Source: Providencia zhijiangensis
GTDB taxonomy: Bacteria; Pseudomonadota; Gammaproteobacteria; Enterobacterales; Enterobacteriaceae
Direction: 5' to 3'
Length of the DNA: 64,000 bases
NCBI RefSeq assembly: GCF_030315915.2
Contig: NZ_CP135990.1
Coordinates: 186,001-250,000 of the forward strand
In this document: piece by piece, positions 1-9,864 of the stretch
Numbering within the stretch: the stretch's first letter is position 1
Layout: each line of letters opens with the position of its first letter
Position numbers and translations under genes: made by a program
The notes under the pieces: generated by a model
The model's input: only the letters and a program-made list of their open reading frames with translations
What the model was told of the DNA's origin: nothing
The model's database searches: none

Positions 1-196
1 GCTCCAATCTTAAAATGTGATGACCTTATTAAGACCATACAGTGAGATTAACTCAAATTCACCATTTAATTGATTTAGACTTAGTCTGAATTTTAGATAA
101 GGTGGAATTATAGATTGAGAAAATAAGGATGTTTCAGAAAATGAAAAGGAAGCTTTATATCGGTATGGAGCTCGTGAAAAAATGGCGAAACTAACG

Positions 197-1621
197 CTAT
201 ACAGCCCGCTTCCCTGCCTCAAACGCTTCCAACGTCATCAGCCGTGCCTGCTTATGGTCAACAATCGGGGTTGGATAATTCAGCGTGATTTGGTGAGATT
301 CAGCCCATGTATGGGGTTCGTGAATAAATTTCTCGGGAACATCGCGAAGTTCGGGAAGCCACTCGCGGATAAACGTCCCCTGTGGGTCGAATTTTTTCCC
401 CTGAGTGGTTGGGTTAAAAATACGGAACCACGGCGAGGCATCTACACCCGTTGACGCTGACCATTGCCAGCCGCCGTTATTCGCCGCCAAAGTGCCATCG
501 ATTAACTGGTTCATAAAGTAGTGCTCCCCTCTGCGCCAATCGACCAGCAAATCCTTGACTAAAAAACTTGCTACAATCATCCGTAGCCGGTTATGCATCC
601 AGCCCGTTTGATTGAGTTGGCGCATGGCGGCATCTACTATCGGGTAGCCTGTTTGCCCGTTTTTCCATGCGGTAAATCCGGTTTCATCGGGGGTCCATTG
701 AATATACTGCGTCCATTCAATAAACGGTTGGTGACGACAAAGGCGCGGAAAAGCGACCAATAGATGACTATAAAATTCTCGCCAAATTAATTCATTCAGC
801 CAGCTAAAACCGCCACTTTCTTGGGAGTCAAAAACCTGCGGGTTCTCTGCCAATAAGCGATTCACACATTGGCGAGGCGAAAGCACTCCAAGGGCTAAAT
901 AGGGGGATAATTGGCTAGTACCATCAATGGCGGGAATATCTCGGTCGCGTTGGTAATCTTGTACGCGCTTGCTGCAAAATTGGCGTAACTTCGCTAATGC
1001 AGCTTGCTCTCCGGCAATAAATTGCGGTGAAATTTCAACGGATTGGTGAGCAAAAAGTGGAGGTGTATTTTCAACGGTTAATGCGGCTCCCCGTGGTTTG
1101 GGAGCAGGAAACGAGCGAAAATCACTCATCAGCAATTGACTCAAAAAGGCGCGGCGAAATGGGGTATAGACTTGGTACATATCCCCTTTTTGCGTTGTCA
1201 CTGAACCTGGCGGAAGTAATAGCGCATCATCATAGGTGAAAATATTCAGATGTTGTGCCTGCTGGCGTAACTGTTCATCCCGCAAGCGCTCATTTAACTC
1301 GTACTGGTGATTGAAATATAACCCTGTGGCATTTTGCTGTTGGGCAAAATCTAGCAACCATTTCACGGAATCCGCAAAGGTCGCCGTGGTATGGCAAATC
1401 AGGGGAATACCTCGTTTCGCTAAAGCGTGTTGTAGCTCCACCAGGTTTTGATGCAAAAAGGCAATTTGCCTTGGTGATACGTTGTGAGTTGCCCACTGTT
1501 CTGGCGTCGCAATATAGACGCCAATCACAGTGGCAGTAGGATCCTCACACGCGAAGGTAAGCGCTTTATTATCGGTGACTCGTAGATCGTTGCGAAACCA
1601 AACTAAGTGACAAGCCGACAT
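197..1621 (-). CDS. phrB: Deoxyribodipyrimidine photolyase (DNA photolyase)
   Basis: A 474-residue protein that uses blue light and FADH- to split cyclobutane pyrimidine dimers in DNA. The start MSACHLVWFRNDLRV has the typical N-terminal antenna-domain strand. The C-terminal half carries the FAD and DNA-binding signatures of class I photolyases, WLNELIWREFYSHLL, then TGYPIVDAAMRQL and WMHNRLRM, then WQWSASTGVDASPWFRIFNP. Its length equals that of E. coli PhrB. It is read on the minus strand, with its start facing proP, whose stop lies 25 bases upstream. The usual ybgA partner is not present here. Family assignment is secure. Confidence 0.95.
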   Translation of the reverse strand: MSACHLVWFRNDLRVTDNKALTFACEDPTATVIGVYIATPEQWATHNVSPRQIAFLHQNLVELQHALAKRGIPLICHTTATFADSVKWLLDFAQQQNATGLYFNHQYELNERLRDEQLRQQAQHLNIFTYDDALLLPPGSVTTQKGDMYQVYTPFRRAFLSQLLMSDFRSFPAPKPRGAALTVENTPPLFAHQSVEISPQFIAGEQAALAKLRQFCSKRVQDYQRDRDIPAIDGTSQLSPYLALGVLSPRQCVNRLLAENPQVFDSQESGGFSWLNELIWREFYSHLLVAFPRLCRHQPFIEWTQYIQWTPDETGFTAWKNGQTGYPIVDAAMRQLNQTGWMHNRLRMIVASFLVKDLLVDWRRGEHYFMNQLIDGTLAANNGGWQWSASTGVDASPWFRIFNPTTQGKKFDPQGTFIREWLPELRDVPEKFIHEPHTWAESHQITLNYPTPIVDHKQARLMTLEAFEAGKRAV

Positions 1622-1646
1622 CGCTTTCCTCGCTGTTTTTTAAGGA

Positions 1647-3149
1647 TTAATCTAATTTTGGGTGCTGGTTTATCAGCGACTGACGCTGTTTTTCCAGCTC
1701 GGCAATTTGTTGTTCGATATCTTCAACTTTCTGTTCGATATTGTCAAAATGCTCACTCAAAATTTCTTTTGCTTCTGCTTTATCTGAGGCCGCCGGTGTT
1801 GCACCACGTAGTGGTTTATTGGCCGTTTCTGGCATTCTAATACCGGTATACAGACCAATTAATGCAATGACTATCAGATAATATGCAGGCATATACAAGT
1901 CATTAGTCGCTTCAACTAACCATGCTGCCGCCGTTGGTGTTGCACCCGCAATTAATACCGAAATATTAAAAGCGATAGCTAATGCACTATAACGAATATG
2001 AGTAGGGAAAATAGCGGGTAAAATCGATGCCATCACCCCGGTAAAACAGTTGAGCAATACCGCAAGAATCAGCAATCCGACAAAAATTAAGCCAACAGAG
2101 CCGCTATTAATCATCATAAATGCGGGGTAAGCCAATACAATTAATCCCACGCTGCCCATGATCACGAAAGGTCGGCGACCAATTTTGTCACTGGCTAAAC
2201 CAATGATTGGCTGTACAAACAGCATACCAATCATAATGGCGATAATAATCAACACACCGTGGTCGGTCGAGTAGTTCAAATTATGGGACAAATAGCTCGG
2301 CATATAGGTCAGCAGCATATAGTACGTCACGTTAGTGGCGATAACTAAGCCGACACAAATCATCAAGCTTTTCCAATATTTAGATGCAACTTCACGGAAA
2401 GAGACTTTCGGTGGATTTTGAATATTGGCTTTGTCTTGCTGCTCTAAGCTTTCAATATGTTGCTGGAATGCAGGGGTTTCTTCCAATGAATGACGTAAAT
2501 AGAGACCGATAATACCCAGCGGTAAGGCTAAGAAGAACGGAATTCTCCATCCCCAATCGTGGAAGTTAGCTTCACCCACAAGGCTTGAAATCAGCACGAC
2601 GACACCCGCACCCATCACAAAACCTGCGATAGAACCGAAGTCTAACCAACTGCCCATAAAGCCACGCTTACGGTCAGGGGAATATTCAGCAACAAAGATG
2701 GCTGCACCGGAATATTCACCACCTACGGAGAAACCTTGAGCCAGTTTAGCGAGCAGTAATAAGATAGGCGCCCAAATACCAATTCTTTCGTATGATGGGA
2801 TCAGGCCAATACAGAAGGTACTGATTGCCATAATAATAATGGTCATGGACAACACTTTTTGTCGGCCGTATTTATCCCCGAGAATACCGAAGACAACACC
2901 CCCAAGGGGTCTAACCAAGAAAGGCACGGAGAAGGTGGCTAACGCCGCAATCATCTGAACGCTCGGTGATGCGTCCGGAAAGAAGACTTGACCCAGTACA
3001 TAGGCTAAGAAGCCGTAAACACCGAAGTCGAACCATTCCATCGCATTACCCAGCGAAGCCGCTGTGATTGCTTTTTTCAATTTTCCATCATCAATAATTG
3101 TAATATCGTTGATATTTAATGGTTTTTCTTTTTTCTTTCTGATCTTCAT
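1647..3149 (-). CDS. proP: Proline/glycine betaine:H+ symporter ProP (MFS)
   Basis: A 500-residue major facilitator transporter of the inner membrane that imports proline, glycine betaine and ectoine when osmolarity rises. Twelve hydrophobic segments are visible, with the MFS loop motif GDKYGRQKVL between segments 2 and 3 and the matching SDKIGRRPF in the second half. The N-terminal stretch ITAASLGNAMEWFDFGVYGF and the overall length match E. coli ProP. The C-terminal tail from about residue 455 is charged and heptad-like (EHFDNIEQKVEDIEQQIAEL), which is the osmosensing coiled coil of ProP and separates it from KgtP or ShiA relatives. It is probably monocistronic. Confidence 0.95.
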   Translation of the reverse strand: MKIRKKKEKPLNINDITIIDDGKLKKAITAASLGNAMEWFDFGVYGFLAYVLGQVFFPDASPSVQMIAALATFSVPFLVRPLGGVVFGILGDKYGRQKVLSMTIIIMAISTFCIGLIPSYERIGIWAPILLLLAKLAQGFSVGGEYSGAAIFVAEYSPDRKRGFMGSWLDFGSIAGFVMGAGVVVLISSLVGEANFHDWGWRIPFFLALPLGIIGLYLRHSLEETPAFQQHIESLEQQDKANIQNPPKVSFREVASKYWKSLMICVGLVIATNVTYYMLLTYMPSYLSHNLNYSTDHGVLIIIAIMIGMLFVQPIIGLASDKIGRRPFVIMGSVGLIVLAYPAFMMINSGSVGLIFVGLLILAVLLNCFTGVMASILPAIFPTHIRYSALAIAFNISVLIAGATPTAAAWLVEATNDLYMPAYYLIVIALIGLYTGIRMPETANKPLRGATPAASDKAEAKEILSEHFDNIEQKVEDIEQQIAELEKQRQSLINQHPKLD

Positions 3150-3867
3150 GGAACCATCCTCTTATTTGAATTTTAAGATGTGGGTTTCCCGATCCGATTT
3201 GCTCGGACAATCTGCAAATAATGAAAATTAGTATGGATAATTAAATGCAGTATCTAAACTAATTGAATGGAGAGTAACGAATAAGCTATTTAATGTTACA
3301 GCAAAATAACTATATCAATAATGCAGGGGTAGATTGAGAATACTGCTCTTTAATATTTAATGCCAAGTTATGAAAATATATCAAAAATATCACCTTTAAA
3401 TTGTCATTTATTGAATAATAATATCGCAAAAATGGTAATTTGTAAAATCGAGGGAAAGATTAATACTATTTTAGCTGAAACTTTTTGGTTGATTTTCAAT
3501 GATATTTATTTGTTTTTATTGGAATTTATCTGATCTGTTTTTCGATGGTTTATAAAACGGTTGATGGGTATGAAAAGTGAGTCTGTAACGAAAAAATAAT
3601 TCCCACATTCAGAGGTCATTTCGTATTGAAACGGCACCGTCTTTTTGTGACTTTATATTTGTCCTGATATTGCTGTCTTCTTTCGATATTCGCGGATGAA
3701 TATCTTGTTCTGTTTTTGAATGTACTGCATTGGTAGGAATGGGGAATCGATTTAGTTAGAATCGAATACATATTATTAAGTGTATTTGAAAATCAGCACC
3801 GCTTGTTAAATATGTCATTGTTAACAAGAATACATTGAATTTAATCCGACTTAAAAAGAGTGCCATT
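3150..3867. other. A+T-rich intergenic region between divergent proP and poxB
   Basis: About 720 bases separate two divergently transcribed genes, so the region should hold both promoter regions. I see no credible open reading frame, RNA gene or long repeat. A short TCCGA/TCGGA hairpin lies near 3194-3208 in the proP leader. In E. coli both genes depend partly on RpoS, but I could not assign promoter elements with confidence. Confidence 0.5.
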
Positions 3868-5592
3868 ATGAAAAAACAGAGTATTGCATCCTATATTGCG
3901 AAAGTACTGGATAACGCAGGTGTTAAGCGCATCTGGGGAGTCACTGGGGACTCATTAAACGGTTTAACAGATAGTTTACGTAAACAAGGGGCTATTGAGT
4001 GGTTAGGTACCCGTCATGAAGAAGTGGCTGCATTTGCCGCGGGCGCAGAAGCGCAACTAACGGGTGAGTTAGCGGTGTGCGCGGGTTCTTGTGGACCTGG
4101 CAACATGCACTTAATCAACGGGTTGTATGATTGCCATCGTAACCGTGTACCTGTATTAGCCATTGCTGCGCATATCCCATCGAGTGAAATCGGTAGTAAT
4201 TACTTCCAAGAAACCCACCCAACGGAACTGTTCCGCGAATGTAGCCACTATTGTGAAATGGTGACTAACCCTGAACAAATTCAACAAGTTTTGGGCATTG
4301 CGATGCGTAAAGCGATCCTGAATAAAGGCGTTTCTGTTGTCGTTATTCCGGGTGATATCGCCCTGAAAGATGCACCAGAATCGGCGAAAGAAGAGTGGTA
4401 TCAGCCACAAGCACCTTTGATCATGCCTCAGCGTCCTGAAATTGAAAAATTAGCAGAAGCACTGAATCAGTCAGAAAACATCACGTTGTTCTGCGGTAAT
4501 GGCTGTGCTGGCGCTCATGATGAAGTGGTGAAACTGGCAGAAACCTTGAATGCGCCAGTGGTACATGCGCTGCGTGGTAAAGAGCATATTGAGTGGGATA
4601 ACCCAAATAGCGTGGGTATGACGGGGTTAATCGGTTTCTCATCTGGCTACCACGCGATGATGAATGCGGACACCGTTGTGCTGCTAGGTACGCAATTCCC
4701 GTATCGTCCGTTCTACCCAACTGATGCGAAAATTATTCAGATTGACCTGAATGCCGGAAGCTTAGGCTCCCATTGCCATATTGATATGGGGCTAATCGGG
4801 GATATTAAGGCGACATTGACTGCCTTACAGCCACATTTAACGGCGAAGCAGAATCGCAAACATTTGGATGGCGCACTGAAGCACTATGCCGAGGCGCGTA
4901 AAGGGCTGGATGATTTAGCTAAGCCGGGTCATGAAGGGCTGATCCATCCACAATATTTAGCCACTAAGCTGAGTGAGCTGGCGAACGACGACACTATCTT
5001 TACCTGTGATGTGGGCACACCAACGGTGTGGGCTGCGCGTTACTTGAAAATGAACGGTAAACGCCGCCTGATCGGTTCGTTTAACCACGGTTCGATGGCA
5101 AACGCAATGCCACAAGCGATTGGTGCGCAAGCGGTTGATAAAAATCGCCAAGTGGTTGCGATGTGTGGTGATGGCGGTTTCAGTATGTTGATGGGTGACT
5201 TTATTTCACTGTCGCAGATGAAATTACCAGTAAAAATCATCATTCATAACAACGGTGTGTTGGGCTTTGTGGCGATGGAAATGAAGGTTGCAGGCTTTAT
5301 GACTGCGGGCACCGATTTACAGAATCCAAACTTTGCTGCGATTGCCAATGCGGCAGGTATCAAAGGCATTCGCGTTGAGAAAAGTGAAGATCTGGACGGT
5401 GCGCTGAAAGAAGCTTTTGCCCATGATGGCCCAGTTGTTGTGGATGTATTGACGGCGAAGCAAGAGCTTTCAATGCCTCCAGAGATTGAAGCGCAAGAAG
5501 CCAAAGGCTTTAGCTTATATATGCTGAAGGCAATTATGAGCGGTCGTGGTGATGAAGTGGTGCAATTGGTGAAAACCAACTGGTTGCGTTAA
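3868..5592 (+). CDS. poxB: Pyruvate dehydrogenase (quinone) / pyruvate oxidase PoxB
   Basis: A thiamine diphosphate and FAD enzyme at the membrane surface that decarboxylates pyruvate to acetate and CO2 and passes electrons to ubiquinone. It has 574 residues from the start [18 protein letters not shown], which aligns with the E. coli N-terminus. An upstream in-frame ATG at 3835 would add 11 unmatched residues, and the purine-rich AAAAAGAG at 3853-3860 favours 3868. The N-terminal TPP-contacting glutamate sits in [16 protein letters not shown], and the GDG motif of the TPP/Mg2+ site is in [16 protein letters not shown]. The C-terminus [11 protein letters not shown], the membrane-binding tail region, is conserved. 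A strong terminator follows. Confidence 0.96.
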   Translation: MKKQSIASYIAKVLDNAGVKRIWGVTGDSLNGLTDSLRKQGAIEWLGTRHEEVAAFAAGAEAQLTGELAVCAGSCGPGNMHLINGLYDCHRNRVPVLAIAAHIPSSEIGSNYFQETHPTELFRECSHYCEMVTNPEQIQQVLGIAMRKAILNKGVSVVVIPGDIALKDAPESAKEEWYQPQAPLIMPQRPEIEKLAEALNQSENITLFCGNGCAGAHDEVVKLAETLNAPVVHALRGKEHIEWDNPNSVGMTGLIGFSSGYHAMMNADTVVLLGTQFPYRPFYPTDAKIIQIDLNAGSLGSHCHIDMGLIGDIKATLTALQPHLTAKQNRKHLDGALKHYAEARKGLDDLAKPGHEGLIHPQYLATKLSELANDDTIFTCDVGTPTVWAARYLKMNGKRRLIGSFNHGSMANAMPQAIGAQAVDKNRQVVAMCGDGGFSMLMGDFISLSQMKLPVKIIIHNNGVLGFVAMEMKVAGFMTAGTDLQNPNFAAIANAAGIKGIRVEKSEDLDGALKEAFAHDGPVVVDVLTAKQELSMPPEIEAQEAKGFSLYMLKAIMSGRGDEVVQLVKTNWLR

Positions 5593-5635
5593 TTGTTATC
5601 TAATCGAGTAGCACCCTAAAATTAGTATCATAAAT

Positions 5636-5675
5636 AAATCCCCAATTCGGTGTACTGGATTGGGGATTTTTGTTT
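5636..5675 (+). terminator. Rho-independent terminator after poxB, reaching the alkA stop
   Basis: AAATCCCCAAT and ATTGGGGATTT form a long stem around a short loop and are followed by a T-run. The T-run touches the stop codon of the convergent alkA gene (5674-5676). The A-rich 5' side could also serve as the U-tract for alkA, so the element may act in both directions. Confidence 0.85.
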
Positions 5676-6591
5676 AATATCCCGCAGCGGATTGGCTGCG
5701 CCAAAGGTGGGCTGCAACCAGCGCTCGCCATGGTGCAAATTGGGCTAGCCATTGTTGGGTTTCTTTCGCAGATGGTTGCGCATCTTGGGCTAATAAGGTT
5801 TGTAGATTGCGCCGCACGGCAACATCCCCATGCAGGGAGCCATCTAGGTAATTAAATCCCCGCAGGAGACCATAGCTGACAGTCCAAGGTCCAATGCCTT
5901 TGATGGCTAGCAATTTTTCGGTGACATCATGAACATTTTCAGGGGTAACGGCGTTGTCTAGGTCTAATTCACCCGCCTGAATAGCGGCACACAGCCCGCG
6001 TAAGGCGATGATTTTTCCAAGAGAAAAACCCGCTTGCCGTAAAATTTCATCGTCCACATTGATGACTGAGACGACGGTGGGAAAGCACCAAATGCCTGAT
6101 GAATGCTGCTGCCCGGCAGCTTGAATAAAACGTCGGCGGATGGCGATGGCAGCAAGAACACTAATCTGCTGGCCGATAATGGCCCAGACGAGTGCTTCAA
6201 ACGTGGTGGCGGATTGATACACTCGCACACCTCGCTGTGGCGCAATCAGTTTACCCAGTATTGGGTGGGTAAGGTATTTTTCTTCAAATTGATCAACGGG
6301 TTGATTCAATCCGAGTAAATGAATCGCAAGCGTGTGTAGCTCATTTAAGGAAGGCGAAGTTTCTGCATTATCAACATCAAGCTGCAATATTGCTTGTTTA
6401 TTGTCAGTGGCTTGGCCGTTAATGGATAGGCGAATTTGCGCAGCGTGTTCCTGCCAGATGATCCCTTTGCGCAAGGTGTTTTTTTCAACAATCTCGGCGA
6501 TATTTTGCGGATCCCGCAAGTGAAAGGCAAAAAAATCATCAATACGGTAATGAAGTGGCAGTGATATAGAAACGGATTGCGTTGATGCCAT
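5674..6591 (-). CDS. alkA: DNA-3-methyladenine glycosylase II (AlkA family)
   Basis: A 305-residue base-excision glycosylase that removes alkylated purines from DNA. The helix-hairpin-helix is LLAIKGIGPWTVSYGLLRG, followed by the region with the catalytic Asp, DGSLHGDVAVRR. An upstream helix, FEALVWAIIGQQISVLAA, is typical of the HhH-GPD fold. The N-terminal 110 residues correspond to the AlkA-specific TBP-like domain (FHLRDPQNIAEIVEKN). No Ada-type methyltransferase domain is fused or adjacent. The gene is convergent with poxB. The assignment is good at family level; the exact substrate range cannot be read from sequence. Confidence 0.88.
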   Translation of the reverse strand: MASTQSVSISLPLHYRIDDFFAFHLRDPQNIAEIVEKNTLRKGIIWQEHAAQIRLSINGQATDNKQAILQLDVDNAETSPSLNELHTLAIHLLGLNQPVDQFEEKYLTHPILGKLIAPQRGVRVYQSATTFEALVWAIIGQQISVLAAIAIRRRFIQAAGQQHSSGIWCFPTVVSVINVDDEILRQAGFSLGKIIALRGLCAAIQAGELDLDNAVTPENVHDVTEKLLAIKGIGPWTVSYGLLRGFNYLDGSLHGDVAVRRNLQTLLAQDAQPSAKETQQWLAQFAPWRALVAAHLWRSQSAAGY

Positions 6592-6801
6592 AGTTCGTCT
6601 TCTTCTGATTTATGCTCATTTTTGGTTAATTTTTGACAAAAAACGTCAAACGCTACATTTTTAGCCGTTAGAGTATGTTAGCTTAGCAAAAAGGTGATTC
6701 AGATAATCATGTGCTAATTTAGCTTGCCCATACCTATTCAGCAAATTCTTGCGCAAGTCGGTGAGCAGATTAACTGCATAAATTAAATCAAGGATGTGAA
6801 G

Positions 6802-7299
6802 ATGAACGCAGAAAATAATGAAATGCTCCCTGCGCCAAAGCCTAAGCCTGAATTAAATGGCATCGGTGGATGGTTAATTCTCCCCTTGCTTGGGGTGATT
6901 TTTTCGGCGCTATTTATGCCGTTTAGACTTTGGCATCATAATCAAGAAGTGATTGAATACTGGAGCGAATTGACGTCCCCAGGTTCAGATTATTTCATTC
7001 CGCTATTCAAAGAAGTGATATATTTTGAAACGGTTGGTAACGCGATTATTTACGGTACAGTTCTGTATCTTTGTTATCTCTTTTTCACTAAGAAAAAATT
7101 AATTATTAAGGTGTATGCCTTTTTCCAAATTTTTTCATTGGCTGTGATGGTTTTTGATTTGGTGCTTGCCAATCAATTGTTAGACCTCGAAATAGATTCC
7201 AATGATATTCGTGAATTGATACGAGGGTTATTTGGTTGTTTTGTCTGGGTGCCTTACTTTTTTGTCTCTGTGCGTGTTCGCAATACGTTTATTAATTAG
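6802..7299 (+). CDS. DUF2569 four-helix membrane protein, first copy
   Basis: A predicted inner-membrane protein of 165 residues and unknown function. A proline-rich cytoplasmic start (PAPKPKPELNGIGG) leads into the DUF2569 hallmark GIGGWLILPLLG. Four hydrophobic segments follow, and the last ends in FVWVPYFFVSVRVRNTFIN. The start ATG at 6802 is preferred over a GTG at 6796 because AAGGA at 6790-6794 is correctly spaced for it. It precedes a YeaO-type gene by 28 bases, and a second DUF2569 gene follows that one, so the three probably form one transcript. The two DUF2569 copies share both ends but diverge in the middle. Confidence 0.8.
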   Translation: MNAENNEMLPAPKPKPELNGIGGWLILPLLGVIFSALFMPFRLWHHNQEVIEYWSELTSPGSDYFIPLFKEVIYFETVGNAIIYGTVLYLCYLFFTKKKLIIKVYAFFQIFSLAVMVFDLVLANQLLDLEIDSNDIRELIRGLFGCFVWVPYFFVSVRVRNTFIN

Positions 7300-7327
7300 T
7301 AAACCCCAATGACCGTGGAGCCTGCTG

Positions 7328-7687
7328 ATGATTTACTGTAAACGAGTCTATGACCCTTGTAGCCCTCAAGATGGTTATCGCATTTTGGTGGATAGACTGT
7401 GGCCTCGCGGGATCAAAAAGGTAGATTTGCAGTGTGATGAATGGAACAAAGCGGTTGCGCCCTCCAATGAATTGCGCAAATGGTTTCATCAACATACTGA
7501 CCAGTTTGAGCAGTTTGTGACGCAATATCAGCAAGAACTACAGCAAAATGATGCATGGCACGCCGTATCTGCGAAAGCGCAGCAAGGGGACATCACGTTG
7601 TTATATAGCGCCAAAGATACGCAACATAATCAGGCATTGGTACTGAAAGCTTTTATCGAAGAAAAACTCAAAGAACGTAAAGAATAA
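7328..7687 (+). CDS. yeaO: DUF488 family protein, YeaO-like
   Basis: A small soluble protein of 119 residues that closely resembles E. coli YeaO, with the shared stretches CKRVYDP, DGYRILVDRLWPRGIKK and LLYSAKDTQHNQALVL. The biochemical role of DUF488 proteins is not established. GGAG at 7316-7319 lies eight bases before the ATG. It sits between two DUF2569 membrane protein genes, with gaps of 28 and 14 bases, suggesting co-transcription. Whether the three proteins interact is not known. Confidence 0.85.
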   Translation: MIYCKRVYDPCSPQDGYRILVDRLWPRGIKKVDLQCDEWNKAVAPSNELRKWFHQHTDQFEQFVTQYQQELQQNDAWHAVSAKAQQGDITLLYSAKDTQHNQALVLKAFIEEKLKERKE

Positions 7688-7701
7688 AAAAGGTTATTAC
7701 T

Positions 7702-8232
7702 ATGGATGTGAATTTATCATCTAATCCCGAATCATTGCCCGCGGCTCAAATGCCGGTGCAGAGTCATACTAAACCTCAAAAATCCCTCCAAGGGATTGGT
7801 GGCTGGCTGATTTTACCTCTGTTAGGTCAGCTGTATATGCTGGGTAATTTGGTCAAAATGATGGTGAATGATATTGCTGAGGTTCAAGGTGCTTGGTCGC
7901 TGGCAACAAACCCAGCATCGGACTTTTATATGTCTGGTTTTGCCTCTGGGTTTTATGCTGTTCAGCTCAGCCTTGGGGTGATTATCGCATTAATGGTGGG
8001 GTCATTAATTGCTGTGTTTAAAAAGAAGTCTATGGTTAAGTGGCTGTTTATCATTACGATGATGCTCTATGTTGCGGTAATTGGCGCCTCTCGCATCGCT
8101 TTTCCCGTCGCGTTTCACCTCGAAATCGACTATAGCTACATTACTAGCTTTTTTAATGGCAGTTTTTATTGCTTGATTTGGGTTCCTTATTTTCTGGTTT
8201 CTGCCCGCGTAAAAAATACCTTTGTGAATTAA
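7702..8232 (+). CDS. DUF2569 four-helix membrane protein, second copy
   Basis: A predicted inner-membrane protein of 176 residues and unknown function, paralogous to the product at 6802-7299. It starts with a longer polar, proline-containing leader and then has GIGGWLILPLLGQLY. Four hydrophobic segments follow, and the protein ends in IWVPYFLVSARVKNTFVN, nearly the same terminus as the first copy. It begins 14 bases after the yeaO-like stop. The gene pair probably arose by duplication within this operon and then diverged in the central loops. Confidence 0.8.
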   Translation: MDVNLSSNPESLPAAQMPVQSHTKPQKSLQGIGGWLILPLLGQLYMLGNLVKMMVNDIAEVQGAWSLATNPASDFYMSGFASGFYAVQLSLGVIIALMVGSLIAVFKKKSMVKWLFIITMMLYVAVIGASRIAFPVAFHLEIDYSYITSFFNGSFYCLIWVPYFLVSARVKNTFVN

Positions 8233-8256
8233 ATAAAGGGCTGCGAAGCACAGCCC
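8231..8256 (-). terminator. Terminator of the ABC-F gene
   Basis: GGGCTG and CAGCCC (8238-8243 and 8251-8256) form a six-pair G+C stem with a seven-base loop. On the minus strand the stem is followed by TTTATTT. It lies 25 bases past the stop of the minus-strand ABC-F gene and just after the convergent DUF2569 gene. Confidence 0.7.
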
Positions 8257-8280
8257 GTACAGTTAACTATTTAACCTTTA

Positions 8281-9864
8281 TTAACCGCCTAGTTGTAAAT
8301 CATGGGTAATATTGCACTGTTCCACGAATGCTTCATCGTGAGAAACCAGTAACAGTGTCCCTTGGTAATCCCGTAATAGCCCTTCCAATAGCTGTTTTGA
8401 ATCTAAATCTAAGTGATTGTCTGGCTCATCGAGCAGTAAAACAGCGGGAGGATGAGGGCTATGCGTCAGAGCTAGGAGCGTCGCTTTGAGCTGCTCGCCA
8501 CCACTGAGCTGGCACAACGGCAGTAACGATTTATCCCCTCGAATACGTAACATACCCAATTGAGTGCGCCACTGCTCTACGGAAATCGCTGGCTGATATT
8601 GATAGAGTGCCTCGGCAACTGGTAATGACTTCTCCAAAAGATTCAGATGTTGGTCTAAATAGCAAAAATCACCGCTGATGCGGCACTCTCCAGACAGCGC
8701 CTGCAACTGATTTGCCAACACTTTTAATAAGGTAGATTTTCCCGAACCATTGCGACCTTGGATGTGCCAGTGTTCACCGCTATAGGCGGTAAATGAAAGT
8801 GGCTTCGTTTGCCCATAAGGTAGCGTCAATTGGGAGACAAAAATGCGCATTTTCCCGCCTTCGCTTTGGTAATTGAGTACCATTTTTTGCGGCTGAATAT
8901 GGCTGACTTTGTCTTGATTCTGCTGATGTTGATGCTGTAATTCGCCTAATACACGCTGGTGACGTTCCGCCACATTAGATTGCCTTTTTTCGGCTCGGTT
9001 TTTCTGCATATCGAGTAACAGTAAGGATTGAGAACCACCATAGCGAATATTTTCACCTTGTTTACGCCGTTGGGCGGCTTTTTGTAGGGTGGCTTGCTGC
9101 TGTTTTTTCTCTTGGCGGATCTGTTTTTCAAGCTGTTCGCCTTCTGCTTCAATGGCATTGATAGCAAAGGTTTTTTGCTCATCATACAGGGTGTAATTTC
9201 CGCCGTATTCCACTAAGCCTTTGTCGGTTAATTCAAAAATAGCGTCCATCTTTTCAAGAAGATGCCGGTTATGGCTGATGACTAAACAGCCGGCTTTGTG
9301 CTGACTGAGTTTTTCACTTAGCCATTGGCGTCCTTGTTGGTCAAGGTGGTTGTCGGGTTCGTCGAGTAAAAGAAAATGGTCAGTATGTAAAAATGCACGA
9401 CATAGTGCTAAGCGAGTGCGTTCACCGCCGCTCAGTTGTTCAATAGGGGCATCCATTGATGCTGTTAGCTGCGCAGACGCTAGCAGCATTTCCCATGTTG
9501 CAGGCAGATGCCAATTATCTTCCGTTAGCTCGAAATCGGTCATGGTGCCAAGACCTTGTTCAATGCGTGAAAAGGCTTGCCAAAGTGCATCAATACCTAG
9601 TGCTTGAGCAAGGGTATTACCCGTTAAGCGGTTGAGTTGATCCACATGAATTATCGGTAAATGCCAATCAACTTTGCCGTGAGTGGGGGGGAGTTGTTGG
9701 GCAAGTAATCGCATTAATACGGATTTTCCACGACCATTGTGACCAATTAGCGCATTTTTTTGGCGAAATAAGCTACTACTCAATGGTGGAAAGAGTGCGG
9801 ATTGGTCGAACTCGATGGTTAATTGTGAAAAATGGCATGCGAGAGTAGGGTTAGCTATTGTCAT
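8281..9864 (-). CDS. ABC-F family ATPase, subgroup not recognised
   Basis: A soluble protein of 527 residues with two ABC cassettes and no membrane segments. Cassette 1 has Walker A GHNGRGKS, signature LSGGERTRLAL and Walker B FLLLDEPDNHLD. Cassette 2 has GRNGSGKS, LSGGEQLKATL and LLLDEPDNHLD. A charged, Gln/Lys-rich linker of about 90 residues joins them. ABC-F proteins act on the ribosome, as translation factors (EttA, Uup, YbiT, YheS) or as ribosome-protection proteins. This one does not clearly match any of those four. The start at ATG 9864 is chosen over a TTG at 9876 because the GGAGG ribosome site lies between them. Confidence 0.85.
   Translation of the reverse strand: MTIANPTLACHFSQLTIEFDQSALFPPLSSSLFRQKNALIGHNGRGKSVLMRLLAQQLPPTHGKVDWHLPIIHVDQLNRLTGNTLAQALGIDALWQAFSRIEQGLGTMTDFELTEDNWHLPATWEMLLASAQLTASMDAPIEQLSGGERTRLALCRAFLHTDHFLLLDEPDNHLDQQGRQWLSEKLSQHKAGCLVISHNRHLLEKMDAIFELTDKGLVEYGGNYTLYDEQKTFAINAIEAEGEQLEKQIRQEKKQQQATLQKAAQRRKQGENIRYGGSQSLLLLDMQKNRAEKRQSNVAERHQRVLGELQHQHQQNQDKVSHIQPQKMVLNYQSEGGKMRIFVSQLTLPYGQTKPLSFTAYSGEHWHIQGRNGSGKSTLLKVLANQLQALSGECRISGDFCYLDQHLNLLEKSLPVAEALYQYQPAISVEQWRTQLGMLRIRGDKSLLPLCQLSGGEQLKATLLALTHSPHPPAVLLLDEPDNHLDLDSKQLLEGLLRDYQGTLLLVSHDEAFVEQCNITHDLQLGG

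Noticed and set aside
10-222. 70-residue minus-strand frame at the left edge
   Set aside because: It overlaps the phrB end, has no family features and no ribosome site. Bases 1-196 otherwise show nothing I can assign.
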